A stretch of 64,000 bases of DNA from Vibrio barjaei (lineage in GTDB: Bacteria > Pseudomonadota > Gammaproteobacteria > Enterobacterales > Vibrionaceae). Of this stretch, positions 60,055 through 64,000 are shown one piece after another. How positions within the stretch are numbered: position 1 is the first letter of the stretch; the number at the start of each line of letters is the position of its first letter. The DNA lies in assembly GCF_001639065.2 (NCBI RefSeq), contig NZ_LQXO02000045.1, positions 20,947 through 84,946 on the forward strand, read 5' to 3'. Made by a program: the position numbers and the translations under genes. Below the pieces are notes generated by a model. That model ran no database searches and was not told the origin of the DNA. It was given only the letters and a program-made list of their open reading frames with translations.

Positions 60055-61434
60055 TTAGCCAAATGATGCCCAAATAACCGTAATCACTAAAATCGGGCAG
60101 ACAAATTTCACGTAGAAAGGCCATACCTTGCCAAACCAGCCAAGCTGAAAGTCTGGACAGCCTTGTTCAAGCTCTTTTATCTTACCAGCTCGGCTCCAGA
60201 CCCAACCACCAAATAAGCAGAACAACAGGGCAGCGACTGGTTGTAAATATTGTGTCGCTACCATAGCAACTAGGCCAAATAGCTCTGCAAAATTAAACAC
60301 AATATAGACACTAAATAGAGCGATTAATGCGCCCAATACCCAACTGGTTTTCTTACGGCCAGTCTTGAAGCGTTCATCTACCAACGCTACCGGACATTCA
60401 AGCATCGAAATAGAAGACGTTAGCGCTGCAATAGTAAGCAACAAGAAGAAAACAACAGAAAACACTAAACCCAATAAACCAAGAGATTCAAACATCAATG
60501 GCAGCACGGTAAAAACAAGTGTGTCCGAGCTCAATAATGAACCGTCTTCAGCATAGATTTGTACTCCTTTCTGCATTGCAACAAACATCGCCGGCATCAC
60601 GACCAAGCCGGCAATAAATGCCACCGCCGTATCCACTAACGTGACGTTCATCGCCATCTTAGGCAGATTCTCTTTTTTTGAAAGGTATGAGCCATAAATC
60701 AGCATAGAACAGCCACCTATCGTTAATGAGAAAAAGCCCTGCCCCATGGCAGCAAGAATTAATTTCCTGTCCCAAACTTTTTCGAAATCAGGGATTAGGT
60801 AATGCTTAAGTCCTTCCATCGCTCCTTGTTGCATCATGATATAAACAAACAACAACGCAAATAGAATGAAGAGTGAAGGCATTAATCGGGTTGACCATTT
60901 CTCGATCCCCTGCTTAACACCACCCTGAACGATAAGAACGGTGAGAAGGTAGAATACAATGGTACCGAACACGTTGCGTTCGACACTAAAACCTTTAAAC
61001 CAGTCGGCAAGACTCGTTAAGCCAGCGATATCTGCTAACGCACCAAACAAGAAGCAAATCAGCCACCCGCCTACAATAGAATAAAATGCGAGTACTGCGC
61101 ATGGCACAGAGAGGCCAATCCAACCAACAAGACCGCCTAATCGTTTACCTAGAGCATTAGTGGTTAGTGACTTCATACTATCCACTGGGTTAGCTTGACC
61201 ATGACGACCAATCGCCATTTCCACAACCAACATAGGAAAAGCGACCACCAGAATCATCACCAAATAAACCAACAAAAATGCCCCACCGCCATTACTGGCA
61301 GCTTGAGTTGGGAATCCCCAGATGTTGCCAAGACCAACGGCTGCACCAGCTGCAGCCAGTATAAAGCCAAGTCGAGAACCAAAATGCTCCCTTGGAGCTG
61401 AAGAAGAGTTAGAAATGTCCACTGCGAATATCAT
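60055..61434 (-). CDS. sodium-dependent transporter (NSS/SNF family)
   Basis: This is a 459-residue, about 11-span neurotransmitter:sodium symporter family protein with the LeuT fold. The signature is SRLGFILAAAGAAVGLGNIW followed by GFP; the unwound TM6 region reads FFSLTIGGCSMLIYGSYLSK. Bacterial members import amino acids with sodium. The substrate cannot be assigned. It starts at ATG 61434 and is monocistronic. Confidence 0.93.
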   Translation of the reverse strand: MIFAVDISNSSSAPREHFGSRLGFILAAAGAAVGLGNIWGFPTQAASNGGGAFLLVYLVMILVVAFPMLVVEMAIGRHGQANPVDSMKSLTTNALGKRLGGLVGWIGLSVPCAVLAFYSIVGGWLICFLFGALADIAGLTSLADWFKGFSVERNVFGTIVFYLLTVLIVQGGVKQGIEKWSTRLMPSLFILFALLFVYIMMQQGAMEGLKHYLIPDFEKVWDRKLILAAMGQGFFSLTIGGCSMLIYGSYLSKKENLPKMAMNVTLVDTAVAFIAGLVVMPAMFVAMQKGVQIYAEDGSLLSSDTLVFTVLPLMFESLGLLGLVFSVVFFLLLTIAALTSSISMLECPVALVDERFKTGRKKTSWVLGALIALFSVYIVFNFAELFGLVAMVATQYLQPVAALLFCLFGGWVWSRAGKIKELEQGCPDFQLGWFGKVWPFYVKFVCPILVITVIWASFG

Positions 61435-61609
61435 ACCGTACTAGTTTGCTGGCACGGTATGATAAAAATGCGATGAGAGCAATCTTATTTAGTTAAATAC
61501 TCTAATATAAACATCAGTATTGATAGTAAGTTTTTCGTTACACTAAAACAAAAGCAACTTAATTTGCAATTAACTACAGAAACAATACTAAAACCCAACG
61601 CCTCACTAC

Positions 61610-61646
61610 AAAAAACTCCGCTAGTACTGTTTAAGTGCTAGCGGAG
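61610..61646 (-). terminator. terminator of yggN
   Basis: CTCCGCTAG / CTAGCGGAG (61616-61624 and 61638-61646), with an extra AC / GT pairing inside, is followed on the minus strand by six T residues, 30 bp after the yggN stop codon. Confidence 0.85.
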
Positions 61647-61675
61647 CTCTTAGATAACTGACGGTAATAGCAAAG

Positions 61676-62443
61676 CTAAATAGTAAAGACTTGATAGTCC
61701 TTTAACTCTGGGATTTTCTTTTGAAGCTCTTGCTCTTGTTCAGCAACATCATTAAGCGAGTCGCAGTAATCTTCCGCTTGTTGCTTCAACGATTCAGATT
61801 GTACCTTCATGGTTTCTGACATACGAGCTTTGAGCTCGTCCATTTGCTTCGATAGTTCGGTCAAATTCAAGCCCCCTTCTTCACTCATTTTCTCTTGAAG
61901 AGCAGTAAACGCGCTACTAAAGAATTCTTTATTAAAAACTTCTTTAGCTTTAGCGACATCTTGTTCCCAATTGTCCATAAAGGAGCTAAAGGCTTCGGAC
62001 TGGAGTACAAACTCGCCATTGTTTTCATATCGAGATTCCACATCGGCAAAAAACTCGGCAACGGCTTGTTTTACGTTTTGGAACGCTTCTGAGTTGTCAA
62101 AACTCTCTGCAACATCGTCGATAAGTTCATTGGTAAGTTCGAGCCCGTTTTCCGCAAGCTCCTTTGCTTTAGGCACGTACTTATTCATGTTTTCGCGATA
62201 ACTTTCAAGCGCATCTTTTTGCAACTGTGTCAACTGTATCGCTTTCCCATTGATAAATAGATTGTTGTCTTCATCGATAAGTACTTTAGAAGAGGATGTC
62301 TTTACGATTTCTACCTGCTCGCCATCAAGGTGAACTTCATTCTTGATATCGACACCACACTGACCCACAGCCAAAGCTTGACCCGAGGCTAGTAAGGTGC
62401 TCAATAATAGACTACGACTGATCACTCTATTGTGTATCTTCAT
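61676..62443 (-). CDS. yggN: YggN family periplasmic protein (DUF2884)
   Basis: This is a 255-residue exported protein with signal peptide ending near GQALA-VG (residues 1-25). The DUF2884/YggN pattern is visible in CGVDIKNEVHLDGEQVEI, LFINGKAIQLTQLQKDALES and YRENMNKYVPKAKELAENGL, followed by long coiled-coil helices to the C-terminus (SETMKVQSESLKQQAEDYCD). A Cys pair (QCGV and DYCDSL) may form a disulfide in the periplasm. Function is unknown. The Gre-like gene lies 21 bp upstream on the same strand. Confidence 0.9.
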   Translation of the reverse strand: MKIHNRVISRSLLLSTLLASGQALAVGQCGVDIKNEVHLDGEQVEIVKTSSSKVLIDEDNNLFINGKAIQLTQLQKDALESYRENMNKYVPKAKELAENGLELTNELIDDVAESFDNSEAFQNVKQAVAEFFADVESRYENNGEFVLQSEAFSSFMDNWEQDVAKAKEVFNKEFFSSAFTALQEKMSEEGGLNLTELSKQMDELKARMSETMKVQSESLKQQAEDYCDSLNDVAEQEQELQKKIPELKDYQVFTI

Positions 62444-62464
62444 AAATTACCCTATAGCATACGC

Positions 62465-62941
62465 TTAATATAAGTGAATAATAGCATAATGCGTCAGTTT
62501 CTCTCCAATGCTAACCACAACCTCATCATCAATAGACTTACCAATTAGGGCCTTACCTAAAGGAGAGTGTGGTGTGACTACCTTGATTGTCGCCTCTTCA
62601 ATGGTCAGACCGCCGGCACATGGAAGTACGAAAAATCGCGACACTACTTCGTCTTCATCTTCTATCTCTACCACAGCGGTAAGTCTGACATTATCTAGTG
62701 ACGAGAACGGATTTAACACCATTTTGCGAAGTAATGCGATATCGCTTTTTACTTGCTCCAACCTCACCGCTTGCCCGTGAGCAAGGTATGATGCTTCTAA
62801 AGCCAAGGTGTCATATTTATGCTCTGGCACCGTTTCTTCATTGGTGGCGGCATCAACCGTTTTCTCCATCGCGGAAGTTAACGTCACAACGTTCTGCTCC
62901 AGTTGAGCGATCACGTCGTCGAGCAGCACTTGCTTGTTCAT
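62465..62941 (-). CDS. GreA/GreB-family (Gre-like) protein
   Basis: This is a 158-residue protein with an N-terminal coiled coil (LLDDVIAQLEQNVVTLTSAM) and a C-terminal GreA/GreB FKBP-like domain (VVTPHSPLGKALIGKSIDDE). Gre factors and relatives enter the secondary channel of RNA polymerase. The tip acidic residues are only partly conserved (ATNEETVPEHKYDTLALEAS), so cleavage activity cannot be assumed; it may be a channel-binding competitor. The start is ATG 62941 with AAGGAG upstream; a start at 62956 would include that site. It precedes yggN on the same transcript. Confidence 0.82.
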   Translation of the reverse strand: MNKQVLLDDVIAQLEQNVVTLTSAMEKTVDAATNEETVPEHKYDTLALEASYLAHGQAVRLEQVKSDIALLRKMVLNPFSSLDNVRLTAVVEIEDEDEVVSRFFVLPCAGGLTIEEATIKVVTPHSPLGKALIGKSIDDEVVVSIGEKLTHYAIIHLY

Positions 62942-62980
62942 TGAACTCCTTACCACAATTACTAGTTAACAATGTAACGA

Positions 62981-64000
62981 TTAATCTTCAAACATCGTCA
63001 ATTGGCGAGCTTGTTCTAAGGGCTCCAGCATAACGCTTAATCCTAATAAACGAATCTCGCGACCTTGTTGACGCTCTAACACCTCTCGCAGCAGGTCTTT
63101 AAAATACGCTAAATCCAGTCTATTGTGGACATGTTCTATGGTCGTCAGTTTAAAGTCAGCAAACTTCACTTTGATGCCTTGCTTGATAACATTACGTTTA
63201 GGCTGAGCTTTATTGAGTCGCATATCCAGTTCTGGATACAACTTCTCTTCTATTACTTGCCAACATTGTTCAAAGGTCGAAATATTAGTGCTAAACGTCC
63301 TTTCAACACCAATTGACTTGCGCTCTCGCTCGACGACCACTTCCCGCTCGTCAATTCCGTGACTCTTTTTCCACAGAGACGCACCAAGACGGCCAAAGCG
63401 TACGATCAGCTCTCGGTAATCACTATTACGAACGTCTAAACAAGTAAATAAACCTGCTTTGTTAAGCTTCTCAAGACTGACCTTTCCTACACCGGGTATC
63501 TTACCAAGTTCGAGATCATCAACAACCTGTTGTACTTTATCGGGTGGAATCACAAACTGACCATTTGGCTTATTCATGTCTGAAGCAATTTTGGCGAGAA
63601 ACTTTAATGGTGCGACGCCTGCTGAAGCCGTGAGTTGCAATTCATCCCAGATGTCTTTGCGAATTGCTTCCGCAATAAGAGTTGCCGAGTTTTGACAGTG
63701 TAGAGAATCGGTAACGTCTAAATAAGCTTCGTCCAGAGACAGTGGCTCAATCAACGAAGTATAACGGGAGAATATCTCTCGAATCTTAATTGAGGTCTCT
63801 TTATAGATATGCATACGTCCAGGGACTAGCAATAAATTGGGACAGAGCTTGAGCGCTTGTGCAGTTGGCATAGCTGAACGAACCCCGAACTTTCGGGCTT
63901 CATAATTGCAAGTGCTTATTACGCCTCTCTGGCGCTCACTGCCACCAACCGCTAGTGCCTTACCACGATAGTGAGGATTATCCCGCATTTCTACTGCGGC
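62981..64000 (-). CDS. dinB: DNA polymerase IV (Y family), N-terminus cut by window edge
   Basis: This is a translesion DNA polymerase. The visible 339 residues run from AAVEMRDNPHYRGKALAVGG to the C-terminus; about 16 N-terminal residues, with the first catalytic Asp, lie beyond 64000. Motifs are ARKFGVRSAMPTAQALKLCP, IEPLSLDEAYLDVTDS (metal-binding Asp-Glu), LAKIASDMNKPNGQF, IPGVGKVSLEKLNKAG and the little-finger domain. The C-terminus does not show an obvious beta-clamp QLxLF box, although RQLTMFED is a close variant. No LexA box can be seen in the window because the promoter is outside. Confidence 0.96.
   Translation of the reverse strand, partial: AAVEMRDNPHYRGKALAVGGSERQRGVISTCNYEARKFGVRSAMPTAQALKLCPNLLLVPGRMHIYKETSIKIREIFSRYTSLIEPLSLDEAYLDVTDSLHCQNSATLIAEAIRKDIWDELQLTASAGVAPLKFLAKIASDMNKPNGQFVIPPDKVQQVVDDLELGKIPGVGKVSLEKLNKAGLFTCLDVRNSDYRELIVRFGRLGASLWKKSHGIDEREVVVERERKSIGVERTFSTNISTFEQCWQVIEEKLYPELDMRLNKAQPKRNVIKQGIKVKFADFKLTTIEHVHNRLDLAYFKDLLREVLERQQGREIRLLGLSVMLEPLEQARQLTMFED

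Overview
This window looks like the large chromosome of a Vibrio or close relative in the Vibrionaceae. The evidence is protein content typical of that family (DUF3360, DUF3332, DUF3549, DUF3301 and DUF4250 genes) and gene blocks whose order matches the wider gamma-proteobacteria: nrdR-ribD-ribE-ribB-ribH-nusB-thiL-pgpA, truC-yqcC beside a csrB RNA, and proA-proB-crl-frsA-gpt-pepD. I see no prophage, integron, transposase, CRISPR array, rRNA or tRNA. Both window edges cut a gene: an S8 protease on the left and dinB on the right.

From 1 to 10.4 kb the genes are accessory and mostly single. They include a secreted subtilisin-like protease, a DmeF-type metal efflux gene coupled to a MarR regulator with two clear operators, a stand-alone RodA-like protein, DedA, a YgiW-type OB-fold protein, a SIS-domain protein, an MltC-type transglycosylase and a DUF3360 transporter. 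From 10.7 to 17.5 kb a Cache-PAS-DUF294 membrane protein sits next to a CHASE-GGDEF-EAL c-di-GMP protein, followed by a BCCT transporter. From 17.8 to 30.4 kb there are two paralogous DUF3332 lipoproteins, a LysR regulator, a complete hexose-phosphate uptake system (uhpT, uhpA, uhpB, uhpC), a MalI-like LacI/NhaC/MalY-like operon and a DEAD-box helicase. From 30.7 to 40 kb come mgtE, then a hexuronate cluster (kduI, TRAP transporter, IclR regulator), a crotonase and small Vibrio genes.

From 40 to 47 kb lies the conserved riboflavin/thiamine/phospholipid block. Terminators split it into nrdR-ribD-ribE-ribB, ribH-nusB and thiL-pgpA. The RibB protein has a RibA-like tail that lacks the zinc cysteines. 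From 46 to 64 kb most genes are core functions, with two RNA loci in the large gaps. The first, at about 49.34-49.74 kb on the minus strand, is a CsrB-family RNA with about 27 GGA motifs, many in hairpin loops, a terminator and an upstream GacA/UvrY/VarA-type palindrome. The second, at about 57.34-57.64 kb on the minus strand, is a roughly 300-nt RNA with its own terminator, a 28-codon open reading frame with a good ribosome binding site, and two copies of TATACCCC. It resembles the dual-function VcdRP RNA of Vibrio cholerae.

The strongest leads are the two RNA loci, the Cache-PAS-DUF294 / GGDEF-EAL pair, the MarR/DmeF operator pair, the MalI-like LacI/NhaC/MalY unit, the 60-bp composite hairpin before a DUF3332 gene and a short anti-Shine-Dalgarno sRNA candidate at about 8.8 kb. 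All functional statements come from reading the sequence and from knowledge of the families; no database search was run.
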